From ZC4RG30 sp964396335 (GTDB lineage: Bacteria > Pseudomonadota > Gammaproteobacteria > Steroidobacterales > Steroidobacteraceae), in contig CAYNEX010000049.1 of the NCBI GenBank assembly GCA_964396335.1, positions 1-17,316 of the forward strand: DNA of 17,316 nt, in the 5' to 3' direction. Below are positions 7,217 to 13,998 of the stretch, in pieces. The position numbers were made by a program, and so were the translations under genes. The notes beneath the pieces are model-generated. The model made no database searches, was not told the DNA's origin, and saw only the letters and a program-made list of their open reading frames with translations. Numbering within the stretch: position 1 is the first letter of the stretch; every line of letters begins with the position of its first letter.

Positions 7217-7244
7217 GGCCGCATGCGCGAGGGCGCATGCGGCC
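7217..7244 (-). terminator. perfect 12-bp hairpin after the secreted-protein gene
   Basis: GGCCGCATGCGC (7217-7228) and its exact complement GCGCATGCGGCC (7233-7244) flank a 4-base loop. Flanking bases extend the stem to about 15 pairs with one G-T pair. It starts 16 bases past the stop of the 7260-7622 gene and lies before the moaA promoter candidate on the same strand, so it fits a terminator insulating the two units. There is no T-tract on either side, so termination may need Rho or may simply be 3'-end protection. Confidence 0.5.
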
Positions 7245-7259
7245 GGGTCGATTCAGACC

Positions 7260-7622
7260 CTAGTTGCTGCCGCTCTTCTCGCGGAAGACGCGCAGCTGCT
7301 CGTTGAAGCGGTTGGCGACATCGTGCGCCTCATCCACCGCCGCGTCGTTCTTCTGGGTGTAGCGGTCGGTCATGGTCTTCTTCTGCTTGTCGGACAGCGA
7401 TTCGTCCTTGGCAAGCGCGGCCTGATGCTCGGCCTTGAGGCATTCCAGGTAGCTGGTCATGTCAGCCTGGTACTGCTTGACCACCTTCTGCGTGGCGACC
7501 ATTTCGTCGCGCGTGGCGGTCTTTCCGTCGGGCATCTTGCCGGGCTTCTTCGGGTAGGTGCAGTCCGCCCAGGCGGGGGACGACATGACAGCCAGAAGCA
7601 GCAGGCAGGAAAGCTTTTTCAT
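7260..7622 (-). CDS. small secreted/periplasmic protein of unknown function
   Basis: The protein has 120 residues with a clear Sec signal peptide: MKK, a Leu-rich core and an AWA site with predicted cleavage after residue 19. There is no lipobox. The mature part of about 100 residues begins DCTYPKKPGKMPDGKTA and is then almost entirely charged helix (Lys, Gln, Asp, Ala), with the two cysteines Cys21 and Cys61 able to form one disulfide. Similar short proteins with a signal peptide, an N-terminal CxYP and PDG motif and a helical body occur in gammaproteobacteria without assigned function. I can name no domain. The ATG has a good ribosome binding site, GAGGGG, 7 bases upstream. It is read away from the tRNA and toward moaA, separated from moaA by a strong hairpin. 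Confidence 0.85.
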   Translation of the reverse strand: MKKLSCLLLLAVMSSPAWADCTYPKKPGKMPDGKTATRDEMVATQKVVKQYQADMTSYLECLKAEHQAALAKDESLSDKQKKTMTDRYTQKNDAAVDEAHDVANRFNEQLRVFREKSGSN

Positions 7623-7629
7623 CTGTGGA

Positions 7630-7635
7630 CCCCTC
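7630..7635 (-). promoter_or_regulatory. Shine-Dalgarno of the secreted-protein gene, below a small hairpin
   Basis: The minus strand reads GAGGGG, 7 bases before the ATG at 7622. Just upstream in the leader, AGGCCC (7638-7643) and GGGCCT (7647-7652) can form a 6-bp hairpin with a CCC loop. It does not cover the ribosome binding site. Confidence 0.5.
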
Positions 7636-7710
7636 GTAGGCCCCCCGGGCCTCTGTTGCCGTCATACTACTGGCTCGCCGCGGGGCATGCCATCATCCCT
7701 TACGGTCGCT

Positions 7711-7787
7711 GCGCCCGTAGCTCAGCTGGATAGAGCATCAGGCTTCGAACCTGAGGGCCGGGGGTTCGAATCCCTCCGGGCGCGCCA
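7711..7787 (+). tRNA. tRNA-Arg, anticodon TCG
   Basis: A 77-base cloverleaf with encoded CCA. The acceptor stem is GCGCCCG (7711-7717) with CGGGCGC (7777-7783). The D-arm contains AGCTCAGCTGGATAGAGCA. The anticodon stem TCAGG/CCTGA encloses the loop CTTCGAA, whose anticodon TCG reads CGA. The T-arm has the GGTTCGAATCC consensus. G73 is followed by CCA at 7785-7787. All stems pair. The ABC-protein gene begins only about 20-50 bases downstream on the same strand. Confidence 0.97.
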
Positions 7788-7809
7788 ATCATTTCGAATA
7801 TCGGCGGCG

Positions 7810-9360
7810 GTGCAGCATCGCCCGTGGAATGGCCACTTGGAAATCCGGCTCGACAAGCTGAACCTGCATCGGGGTGGACGCCACATCCTGCATGACGTCT
7901 GCTGGCACTTGCGCCAGGGCGAGCGCTGGCTGGTGGTCGGGGCGAGCGGCGCGGGCAAGACCCAGCTGTTGAAGGTGGTGGCGGGGGATGTCTGGCCCGA
8001 CGGCGCCCCGGCCCCCGTGCGCCGCTACCTGCACGAGGGCGAATGGCATGCGCAGCCGGTCGAGGTGCGCGACGAGCTGGCCTGGCTGGGACCGGAACGT
8101 CAGGACCGTTACGAGCGGTATGGCTGGAACCAGACCGCCCTGGAAGTCGTGGGCACCGGCCTGCACCGCACCGACATCCCGTTGCAGAAGCTTGATGCGG
8201 CGGAGCAGAAGGTCTGCCTCGCGCTGCTGCGGCGCGCCGGCATCGCAAAGCTGGCGCGACGCCGTTTCCTGACCCTGTCCTATGGCGAGCGCCGCCTGGT
8301 GCTGCTGGCCCGCGTGCTGGCCTGGCGGGCGCAATTCCTGGTGCTGGATGAAGTGGCCACCGGCCTCGACGAGCTGAACCGGCAGCGGCTGTACGAGGTG
8401 CTGCAGGGCCGGTCACTGCGCGACACCGGCTGGATCTGCTCGGCGCATCGCATCGAGGACGTGCCGCCGGGGGCCACGCACCTGCTGTGGATCCGCGCCG
8501 GGCGGGTGGTGCACGCAGGGCGGATCAGCGACCGCAAGCTGCGCGAGGCGCTGCAGGATGCCGCGAGGATCGACGCGAAGCGGCCGGCAAAGAAGGCGCA
8601 CAACGCAGGCGGGAAGGCGGAGAAGAAGCCGCGGAAGAAATCCCGCGCCACCGCCAGCGCGAAATCCGCTGCCGGCCGATCCGTGGTGCGGCTGGAACAC
8701 GCCGACGTGTACATCGACGGCAAACGCATCCTGCGTGACATCGACTTTGACGTGCGCAAGGGGCAGTGCTGGGTCCTGCATGGTGGCAATGGATCGGGCA
8801 AGTCGACGCTGCTGCGCACGATCTATGGCGACCACAGTGTCGCCTCTGGTGGACGCATCGTGCGCGCCGGTATCGAACCGGGTGTGCCGCTGGATGACTT
8901 CCGCGCGCGCACCGGCCTGGTGGCGCCGCACCTGCAGACCGAATATCCGCGCTACCTGACGGTGCTCGACACGGTGGTGTCGGGTCTGCATTCCAGCATC
9001 GGACTGAATTTCGCGGCCGAGCCGGAGGAGAAGCGCAAGGCAATGGCGGCATTGCGCAGCCTCGGCATGGAGGCCCATGCGCAGCGCACGCTGGCGGAAC
9101 TGTCCTATGGGCAGGTGCGACGCGTGCTGTTCGCGCGTGCCCAGGTGCTGCGTCCGAAACTGCTGCTGCTGGATGAGGCCTTCACCGGTCTCAACACGCC
9201 GGTGCGCGTGGAGCTGCTGGCCTGGCTGGAAGCGCAGGTCGATGCCGGCCTCACCGTGGTGATGGCCACGCATTACCGACGCGAGTGGCCGCGCAATGCC
9301 ACGCATGAGCTGGTGCTGTCGCGCGGCCGGATGACCTACGCAGGGGAAGTACGGAAATGA
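7810..9360 (+). CDS. double ATP-binding-domain ABC protein, ModF/PhrA-like
   Basis: Two ABC ATPase domains lie in one soluble chain with no membrane segments. Numbered from an alternative TTG at 7837 (507 residues), NBD1 has Walker A GASGAGKT (35-42), signature LSYGE (147-151), Walker B FLVLDE (167-172) and switch His204. NBD2 has GGNGSGKS (316-323), LSYGQ (422-426), LLLLDE (442-447) and switch His479. A Lys/Ala-rich linker spans about 250-285. Domain order and size match E. coli ModF (about 490 residues), a protein with molybdate-related annotation but unclear function. The frame stays open back into the tRNA, so the start must lie after 7787. GTG 7810 has no Shine-Dalgarno; TTG 7837 has only a weak GGA 8 bases upstream. 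The stop overlaps the next gene as ATGA. No permease gene is nearby, which argues against a classical transporter. Confidence 0.9.
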   Translation: MQHRPWNGHLEIRLDKLNLHRGGRHILHDVCWHLRQGERWLVVGASGAGKTQLLKVVAGDVWPDGAPAPVRRYLHEGEWHAQPVEVRDELAWLGPERQDRYERYGWNQTALEVVGTGLHRTDIPLQKLDAAEQKVCLALLRRAGIAKLARRRFLTLSYGERRLVLLARVLAWRAQFLVLDEVATGLDELNRQRLYEVLQGRSLRDTGWICSAHRIEDVPPGATHLLWIRAGRVVHAGRISDRKLREALQDAARIDAKRPAKKAHNAGGKAEKKPRKKSRATASAKSAAGRSVVRLEHADVYIDGKRILRDIDFDVRKGQCWVLHGGNGSGKSTLLRTIYGDHSVASGGRIVRAGIEPGVPLDDFRARTGLVAPHLQTEYPRYLTVLDTVVSGLHSSIGLNFAAEPEEKRKAMAALRSLGMEAHAQRTLAELSYGQVRRVLFARAQVLRPKLLLLDEAFTGLNTPVRVELLAWLEAQVDAGLTVVMATHYRREWPRNATHELVLSRGRMTYAGEVRK

Positions 9361-10175
9361 GCAGGAAGCCGGTGCTGCTGGCTATGGCCGTCCTGGTTGT
9401 CGCGGTGATCGCTGCGGCGTTGTGGCTGGATCCGCGGGCGCCCGGACGCGAACGCCTGCGCATCGACGGTGCGGGTGATGAGGCGACGGTGGTGCGCGCC
9501 GAGGCCGAATCCGAATCGGTGCTGCCCGAGGCGCTGGCCGTCGCGCAGGAGGAGGCGAAGCGCCTCGGCGTGAAGACCTTGATCGTGCACCGACGTGGCC
9601 ATCGCATCTTCGAGTACCACGCACCCGGCAGTGCCGGCACGGATCTGGTCGACGGCGGCGATCTGGCGGCAGCAATCCTGCAGCTGGCCCTGCACCAGCC
9701 CGAGGACGCGTCAGCGGACGCCGGTACCACGGCGCAATTGCTGGGCGAACGCATCTGGATGCCGCTGCGTGCCGCCGACGCCTGGTTCAGCGACGGCGGT
9801 CCGGCCGGGGCGGTGCGCAACTGCTGCATCGAGGCGCGACTGGATGACTGGATGCGCGCCGCGGACCTCGTCAATGGCGGCGGCACTTACCTGGGCGAGC
9901 GGGTGATCAGCGTCGATGCCGTGCGGGCGTTGCTGTCCGGGCGCGTGCTGCACGCGCAGGGCGACGAGCCGCTGCTGGCGCGCGACGGTGTCGCCTTCGA
10001 CCTGGATGATGAGGTGCGCGTGTGGCTGGCGCCGCGCCGCGGCCTGAGCATGCTGGTGCGGGCGGGCAAGGACAGAGCGCGCGACACGCTTCTGCCCAAT
10101 GTCATCCTGCGTGGACTCAACGATGCCGCGCCGGCCATCGGCGGCGGCATCTCCGATCTGGTACCGGGACATTAG
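9357..10175 (+). CDS. membrane-anchored protein with degenerate serine beta-lactamase-like domain
   Basis: Residues 5-23 form a single hydrophobic anchor (LLAMAVLVVAVIAAALWL), so the rest is likely periplasmic. Residues about 55-200 read like the class C beta-lactamase-related serine hydrolase fold. ALAVAQEEAKRLGVKTLIVHRRGHRIFEY matches its opening strands. IWMPLRAADAWFSDGG (133-148) followed by RNCCIEARLDDWMRAADLVNGGGTY (154-178) matches the block usually reading W..LGA..DA.W and CC..A...DW.R. The region that should hold the catalytic Ser-x-x-Lys reads DLVDGGDLAAAIL (96-108), with no Ser or Lys. I therefore infer a non-catalytic relative; this assignment is moderate. It overlaps the ABC gene by 4 bases (ATGA) and is co-translated with it. 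The chain is 272 residues, shorter than active family members (often 350 or more), consistent with internal loss. Confidence 0.75.
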   Translation: MSRKPVLLAMAVLVVAVIAAALWLDPRAPGRERLRIDGAGDEATVVRAEAESESVLPEALAVAQEEAKRLGVKTLIVHRRGHRIFEYHAPGSAGTDLVDGGDLAAAILQLALHQPEDASADAGTTAQLLGERIWMPLRAADAWFSDGGPAGAVRNCCIEARLDDWMRAADLVNGGGTYLGERVISVDAVRALLSGRVLHAQGDEPLLARDGVAFDLDDEVRVWLAPRRGLSMLVRAGKDRARDTLLPNVILRGLNDAAPAIGGGISDLVPGH

Positions 10176-10184
10176 GGGCAAGCG

Positions 10185-10703
10185 ATGATCTATTCGTACG
10201 GCGACCGCCGGCTCGAGGCCGAGGGCATCTACTACGTGGCGCCGAGCGCCGACGTGATCGGTTCGGTGCGGCTGGGCAACGAGGCCAGCGTCTGGTTCGG
10301 CGCGGTGCTGCGCGGGGACAATGACTGGATCCACATCGGCGCCGGCAGCAATGTGCAGGACGGCAGCATCATCCATGTCGATCCGGGCGTGCCGGTGGTG
10401 GTGGGCAACGAGGTGACCATCGGCCATGGCGTGCTGCTGCATGGCTGCCGCATCGGTGATGGCACGCTGGTCGGCAACCGTGCCACGGTGCTCGATGGCG
10501 TCACCATCGGCGCCGGCTGCCTGATCGGCGCCGGTGCGCTGATCACGCCCAACACCACCATCCCGGATGGCTCGGTGGTGTTCGGTTCGCCGGGGCGCGT
10601 GGTGCGTGAAGTGCGCCCCAGCGACCTGGAATGGATGCGCAAGGGCAATGCCTCGTACCGCGCCAAGGTGCGCGAGTACGCCGAGCTGCTCAGGCCAGCG
10701 TAA
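10185..10703 (+). CDS. gamma-class carbonic anhydrase family protein (YrdA-like)
   Basis: A left-handed beta-helix protein of 172 residues built from hexapeptide repeats. Landmark residues are present: RGDNDWIHIG (43-52), NVQDGSIIH with Gln58 and metal ligand His64, IGHGVLLHG with His81 and His86, and the family-typical ending IGAGALI, VVFGSPGRVVRE (131-142). The His triad across subunit faces is the zinc or iron site of the gamma class. Many YrdA/CaiE-type members have weak or untested activity, so CO2 hydration is a family-based assignment. It starts 9 bases after the preceding stop with a weak ribosome binding site and is probably read with the ABC pair. Its last 14 bases overlap the end of the convergent PhzF-family gene. 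Confidence 0.95.
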   Translation: MIYSYGDRRLEAEGIYYVAPSADVIGSVRLGNEASVWFGAVLRGDNDWIHIGAGSNVQDGSIIHVDPGVPVVVGNEVTIGHGVLLHGCRIGDGTLVGNRATVLDGVTIGAGCLIGAGALITPNTTIPDGSVVFGSPGRVVREVRPSDLEWMRKGNASYRAKVREYAELLRPA

Positions 10704-11586
10704 GTTCGGCCTCGAACACGATGCAGGCGCGGCCGCGGATGGTGGCCGCGGTGGCGCGGCCATCGCTCGCCAGTGCCACGTGCACGTCGATGCGACCCGG
10801 GCGACCCACATGGCGGCCCTGCGTGGCCACAAAGCTGGCCGTGCCTCCCTGTGAGGGCAGCAGCCCCAGTTCGCGCAGGTACACACCCAGCATCGCATGC
10901 GCATTGCCACTGACCGGATCCTCATCGATGCCCAGCGCCGGGCAGACCATGCGCGCCTCGGTGGTGACACGGCCGCCTTCACCTCCGCGCACGAACAGGA
11001 AATAACCCTGCGCGCCGATGCGGGCCGACATCGCGGCCAGCGCCGGCAGTGCCGGCTTCGCCGCATCCAGCGCGGCGGTGTTGCGCAGGCCGATCAGCAG
11101 GCGCGTGCTGGCGCTGCCGGCGATGCGCGGCGGGCAGGCCGGATCCAGGTGCTCGCGGCGAAGGTCGAGCAGGCCCAGCACATCGTCGATCTCGCTGGCG
11201 GAAGGTGAGCGTCCCAGTGGCGGCGCCGCCTGACTGATCGACAGCGCGCCATCCTCCGCGCGCACGTCGACTACGCCGGTCTTTCCGCCCTGGCGACGCA
11301 ATGCACGCGCTTCGATGGTCTGCAGCACCGCATGCGCGGCGAGGGTGGCATGACCGACGAAGGGCGCCTCCTTGCGCGGCGTGAAGAAACGCACATGCAG
11401 GTCTTCCTGCGGCGAGGCCGGCGGCAGCACGAAGGCGCTGTCGCCATTGTTCAGTTCGCGCGCGATGGCCTGCATCTCGGCTTCGTCGAGCTGTTCCGCG
11501 CCCAGCACCACGCCGGCGGGATTGCCCGTGAACGGTGTGTCGGTGAAGGCATCGACCTGGAAGATCCTGAGCTTGCGCATCCTCAT
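10690..11586 (-). CDS. PhzF-family isomerase/epimerase-like protein
   Basis: The protein has 298 residues with the two-lobed PhzF fold. The N-terminus is IFQVDAFTDTPFTGNPAGVVL (8-28), followed by FVGHATLAAHAVL (76-88) and, in the second lobe, DEDPVSGNAHAMLG (221-234), the usual EDPVTGSAH motif. The position of the catalytic Glu45 of PhzF (in an NLSET-type motif) reads NNGDSAF here, so the acid is Asp49. Family members catalyse 1,3-hydrogen shifts or diaminopimelate-epimerase-like reactions, but no substrate can be assigned, and no phenazine genes are nearby. The first ATG at 11586 is chosen because AGG lies 7-9 bases upstream; a second Met two codons later is possible. It diverges from the riboswitch-controlled operon with only about 44 bases between. 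Confidence 0.93.
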   Translation of the reverse strand: MRMRKLRIFQVDAFTDTPFTGNPAGVVLGAEQLDEAEMQAIARELNNGDSAFVLPPASPQEDLHVRFFTPRKEAPFVGHATLAAHAVLQTIEARALRRQGGKTGVVDVRAEDGALSISQAAPPLGRSPSASEIDDVLGLLDLRREHLDPACPPRIAGSASTRLLIGLRNTAALDAAKPALPALAAMSARIGAQGYFLFVRGGEGGRVTTEARMVCPALGIDEDPVSGNAHAMLGVYLRELGLLPSQGGTASFVATQGRHVGRPGRIDVHVALASDGRATAATIRGRACIVFEAELTLA

Positions 11587-11595
11587 GACTGCCTG

Positions 11596-11623
11596 TTGCT
11601 TTCGATCCGCCGCAAGCTAACAT
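11596..11623 (+). promoter_or_regulatory. candidate promoter of the thiamine uptake operon
   Basis: TTGCTT (11596-11601) and TAACAT (11618-11623) are 16 bases apart. The -10 matches 4 of 6 bases and the -35 matches 3 of 6. Transcription would begin near 11630, which is exactly where the TPP aptamer begins, so position supports the weak sequence match. Confidence 0.4.
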
Positions 11624-11630
11624 AGCCCCC

Positions 11631-11725
11631 GCCTTGGGGTGGTCCACGATCTTGGACCTGAGACGACCGGATGCGCCGGCAGACCCGTTGAACCTGATCC
11701 GGTTAGTACCGGCGTAGGGAGCAGG
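11631..11725 (+). ncRNA. TPP riboswitch aptamer (THI element)
   Basis: The conserved landmarks occur in order and spacing: GGGGTG (11636-11641), P3 stem GGTCCA (11641-11646) with TGGACC (11653-11658), the CTGAGA pyrimidine-sensor motif (11658-11663), ACCCGTTGAACCTGATC (11683-11699), the P5 hairpin CCGGT/ACCGG (11699-11703 with 11708-11712) around TAGT, and GCGTAGGGA (11712-11720). P2 is GGGT (11637-11640) with ACCC (11683-11686). CCT (11632-11634) and AGG (11723-11725) close P1. An optional P3a is CCGG (11667-11670) with CCGG (11676-11679). It binds thiamine pyrophosphate and normally represses downstream genes when TPP is plentiful. It lies 90 bases before the TonB-receptor ATG. Confidence 0.96.
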
Positions 11726-11734
11726 TATTGTCTT

Positions 11735-11754
11735 CGGCCCTCATCGAGGGGCCG
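11735..11754 (+). promoter_or_regulatory. hairpin downstream of the TPP aptamer
   Basis: CGGCCCTC (11735-11742) and GAGGGGCCG (11746-11754) form an 8-bp stem with one bulged G and an ATC loop. The following bases (CGATCCTTCGCTTTCC) are pyrimidine-rich but lack a T-run, so it is a poor intrinsic terminator. It may be a structural spacer or part of the expression platform. Confidence 0.45.
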
Positions 11755-11783
11755 CGATCCTTCGCTTTCCAGCTCGCGTCTAT

Positions 11784-11812
11784 CGGATCTTCATTTAACC
11801 GATGAGGATCTG
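11784..11812 (+). promoter_or_regulatory. hairpin covering the receptor gene's Shine-Dalgarno
   Basis: Bases 11784-11794 (CGGATCTTCAT) pair with 11802-11812 (ATGAGGATCTG) in 11 continuous pairs, two of them G-U, around the loop TTAACCG. The GAGGA Shine-Dalgarno (11804-11808) is buried in the 3' arm and the ATG follows two bases after the stem. This is the layout of a translational off-state. Bases 11756-11760 (GATCC) can instead pair with GGATC at 11785-11789 and open it. Confidence 0.6.
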
Positions 11813-11814
11813 TC

Positions 11815-13995
11815 ATGCGTTTGAAGTCCTTGCCCGTCCGCGCGCCAGCGCTGTTGCTGGCCATTCCCCTGCTGGCCACGGCGCCCGGCGCCCATGCCGC
11901 ATCCGCCGAGGATGACCTCGAGGAAGTGCTGGTGACCGCCACGCTGCGCGCGCAGCAGCTGAACGATGTGGCCGCCAGCGTCACCGTGCTCGAATCGCAG
12001 ACCCTGCGGGATGCCGGCCAGCAGCATTTCCAGGACGTGCTGAACCTGGTGCCGAACCTGAACTGGGCCGGCGGCACCTCGCGACCGCGTTATTTCCAGA
12101 TCCGCGGCATCGGCGAGCGCGAGCAGTACGAGGGGGCGCCGAATCCTTCGGTGGGTTTCCTGATCGATGACATCGACTTCAGTGGCCTCGGCATGCCGGC
12201 GACGCTGTTCGACGTGGGCCGCATTGAAGTGCTGAGCGGCCCGCAGGGCACGCATTACGGCGCGAATGCGCTGGCCGGCCTGATCGTGGTGCGCGGCCAG
12301 GATCCGCAGCGCGAGCCGGGCTGGAACCTCGAGGCCAGTGGTGGTGACTTCGGCGCGCGCTCGCTGGGACTGGCGGCCACCGGTCCTGCCGATGCGCTGA
12401 ACTCCGCCTGGCGCATCTCGGTGCAGCAGGCGAAGAGTGATGGTTTCCTGCGCAACACCTACCTGGGCAGGCACACCAATGACCGCGACGAACTTACCGC
12501 GCGGCTCAAGTGGCGCTGGTATGCCGGCGAGGACTCGCAGCTGGATTTCACCTTCCTGCATGCCGACATCGACAATGGCTACGACGCCTGGTCGCTGGAC
12601 AACTCGCGCATCACCTTGTCGGACCAGCCGGGTGAGGATTCGCAGCGCGCCAATGGCGCCTCGCTGCGTTTCGAGACCGGAGCCTGGGGCCGCAACCGCC
12701 TCACGGCGATCGGCACCTACGCCAACTCGGACAGCCTCAACAGCTTCGATGCCGACTGGGGCAATGCCGACAGCTGGGCTCCCTGGGTGTACGACTACTT
12801 CGGCAGCTACGCGCGCGAGCGCACCACGCGCAGCCTGGAGCTGCGGCTGGCCTCGCCGGAGCCGGAGGCGGGCGGCCCGGTGGCCTGGCTGGCCGGCGCC
12901 TATGCGCTGCAGATGCGCGAGCGCGGCGAGGACCTGATGCAAGGCGCCTACGCGGATCCCGGCGATGACGTCTGGGCTTCGGAGGACACGCTGGCGCACC
13001 GCTACCGCGCCACCAACCTGGCGCTGTTCGGCCAGCTGGATGGTTACCTCGCGCCGTCGTGGCGCTGGTCCGCCGGCCTGCGTTTCGAGCAGCGCCGTGC
13101 GCATTACTCCGATGCGGGCGTCGTGTCGGAGGAGCCGCGCCAGTCGTCGCTGTCGTCCACCGACCGCATGCTTGGCGGCCAGCTGTCGCTGAGCAAGGAA
13201 CTCACGCAAGCCAGCAACGCCTATGTGTCGCTGTCGCGCGGCTACAAGGCCGGCGGCTTCAACCTCGGCGTGGTGGCGGAGGGGAACGAGGCCGCCGAAG
13301 CCGCGCGCCGCTTCGACCCGGAATATCTCTGGAACCTCGAGACCGGCCTGCGCTCGAACCTGGCCGGGGGTCGCGGCCAGGCCGGCGTGACGCTGTTCTA
13401 CCAGTGGCGGCGCGACCAGCAGGTGCGCACCGGCCGGCAGCTGGAGCCTTCCAACCCGAACAGCTATGTGTTCGTCACCGACAACCTGCCCAGCGGCTAT
13501 ACCACCGGCCTCGAGGCGTCGCTGCGCTACCGGCTGCTCGATTCGCTGGAGGTGGGCGGCTCGCTGGGTCTGCTGCGCAGCCGCTCCGGCAGCGGCTCCA
13601 CCGTGGATGACGACGGCAATGCCATCCCGGTGGCCTCGCGTGAACAGGCGCATGCGCCCGGTTACACCGCGGCGGTCAACGCCACCTGGCGCAATGCCCG
13701 CGGTTTCATGGCGCGACTCGACGTCACCGCGATGGATGCGTTCTACTTCGATGTGCCCACCGACCACAACCAGAAGTCGAAGGCCCATGCGCTGATGCAC
13801 CTGAAGGCCGGTTATGAATCGGACCGCTGGAGCGTGCATGCCTGGGTGCGCAATGTCTTCGACGAGACTTATTCAGTGCGCGGCTTCTTCTTCTCGAACG
13901 AGCCGCCGGACTGGGAGAACAAGCTCTACCTGCAGCGCGGCGAGCCGCGCCAGTTCGGGGTTTCGGCCTCGGTCAACTTCCACTCCGCGAGGTAA
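11815..13995 (+). CDS. TonB-dependent outer-membrane receptor, predicted thiamine uptake
   Basis: A 726-residue TonB-dependent receptor. The signal peptide is about residues 1-29 (cleavage near AHA-A). A TonB-box-like EEVLVTA (36-42) follows an acidic stretch, then a plug domain to about 160 with FQIRGIG and RIEVLSGPQGTHYGANALAGLI, then a C-terminal beta-barrel of repeated amphipathic strands, ending with a strand that reads FGVSASVNF plus four extra residues (HSAR). The plug and barrel motifs are of the general iron-complex receptor family and do not tell the substrate. The substrate call rests on the TPP riboswitch directly upstream and on the thiamine-type genes 3' of it. TPP-regulated TonB receptors (Omr1-type) are known from comparative genomics of thiamine metabolism. 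The Shine-Dalgarno lies inside a hairpin, so translation is probably TPP-controlled. Confidence 0.93.
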   Translation: MRLKSLPVRAPALLLAIPLLATAPGAHAASAEDDLEEVLVTATLRAQQLNDVAASVTVLESQTLRDAGQQHFQDVLNLVPNLNWAGGTSRPRYFQIRGIGEREQYEGAPNPSVGFLIDDIDFSGLGMPATLFDVGRIEVLSGPQGTHYGANALAGLIVVRGQDPQREPGWNLEASGGDFGARSLGLAATGPADALNSAWRISVQQAKSDGFLRNTYLGRHTNDRDELTARLKWRWYAGEDSQLDFTFLHADIDNGYDAWSLDNSRITLSDQPGEDSQRANGASLRFETGAWGRNRLTAIGTYANSDSLNSFDADWGNADSWAPWVYDYFGSYARERTTRSLELRLASPEPEAGGPVAWLAGAYALQMRERGEDLMQGAYADPGDDVWASEDTLAHRYRATNLALFGQLDGYLAPSWRWSAGLRFEQRRAHYSDAGVVSEEPRQSSLSSTDRMLGGQLSLSKELTQASNAYVSLSRGYKAGGFNLGVVAEGNEAAEAARRFDPEYLWNLETGLRSNLAGGRGQAGVTLFYQWRRDQQVRTGRQLEPSNPNSYVFVTDNLPSGYTTGLEASLRYRLLDSLEVGGSLGLLRSRSGSGSTVDDDGNAIPVASREQAHAPGYTAAVNATWRNARGFMARLDVTAMDAFYFDVPTDHNQKSKAHALMHLKAGYESDRWSVHAWVRNVFDETYSVRGFFFSNEPPDWENKLYLQRGEPRQFGVSASVNFHSAR

Positions 13996-13998
13996 GCC

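Noticed and set aside
5130..7263. Long plus-strand frames opposite moaA, moaC and mobA::moaD
   Set aside because: The minus strand carries complete catalytic motifs for all three proteins. The plus frames are His/Arg/Ala-rich without domains.
7711..7787. tRNA-Arg as an attachment site of a genomic island
   Set aside because: No integrase, no direct repeat of the tRNA 3' end seen in the window, and neighbours look like core genes with uniform composition.
7558..7809. ATG at 7558 as the start of the ABC protein
   Set aside because: That frame would translate through the whole tRNA gene and the antisense leader of the secreted-protein gene. The ABC fold begins after 7837.
11791..13839. Minus-strand open frame of 682 residues opposite the TonB receptor
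   Set aside because: The receptor strand shows a signal peptide, TonB box, plug and barrel. The antisense frame is Arg/Gly/Ala-rich shadow sequence and also runs across the receptor's SD hairpin.
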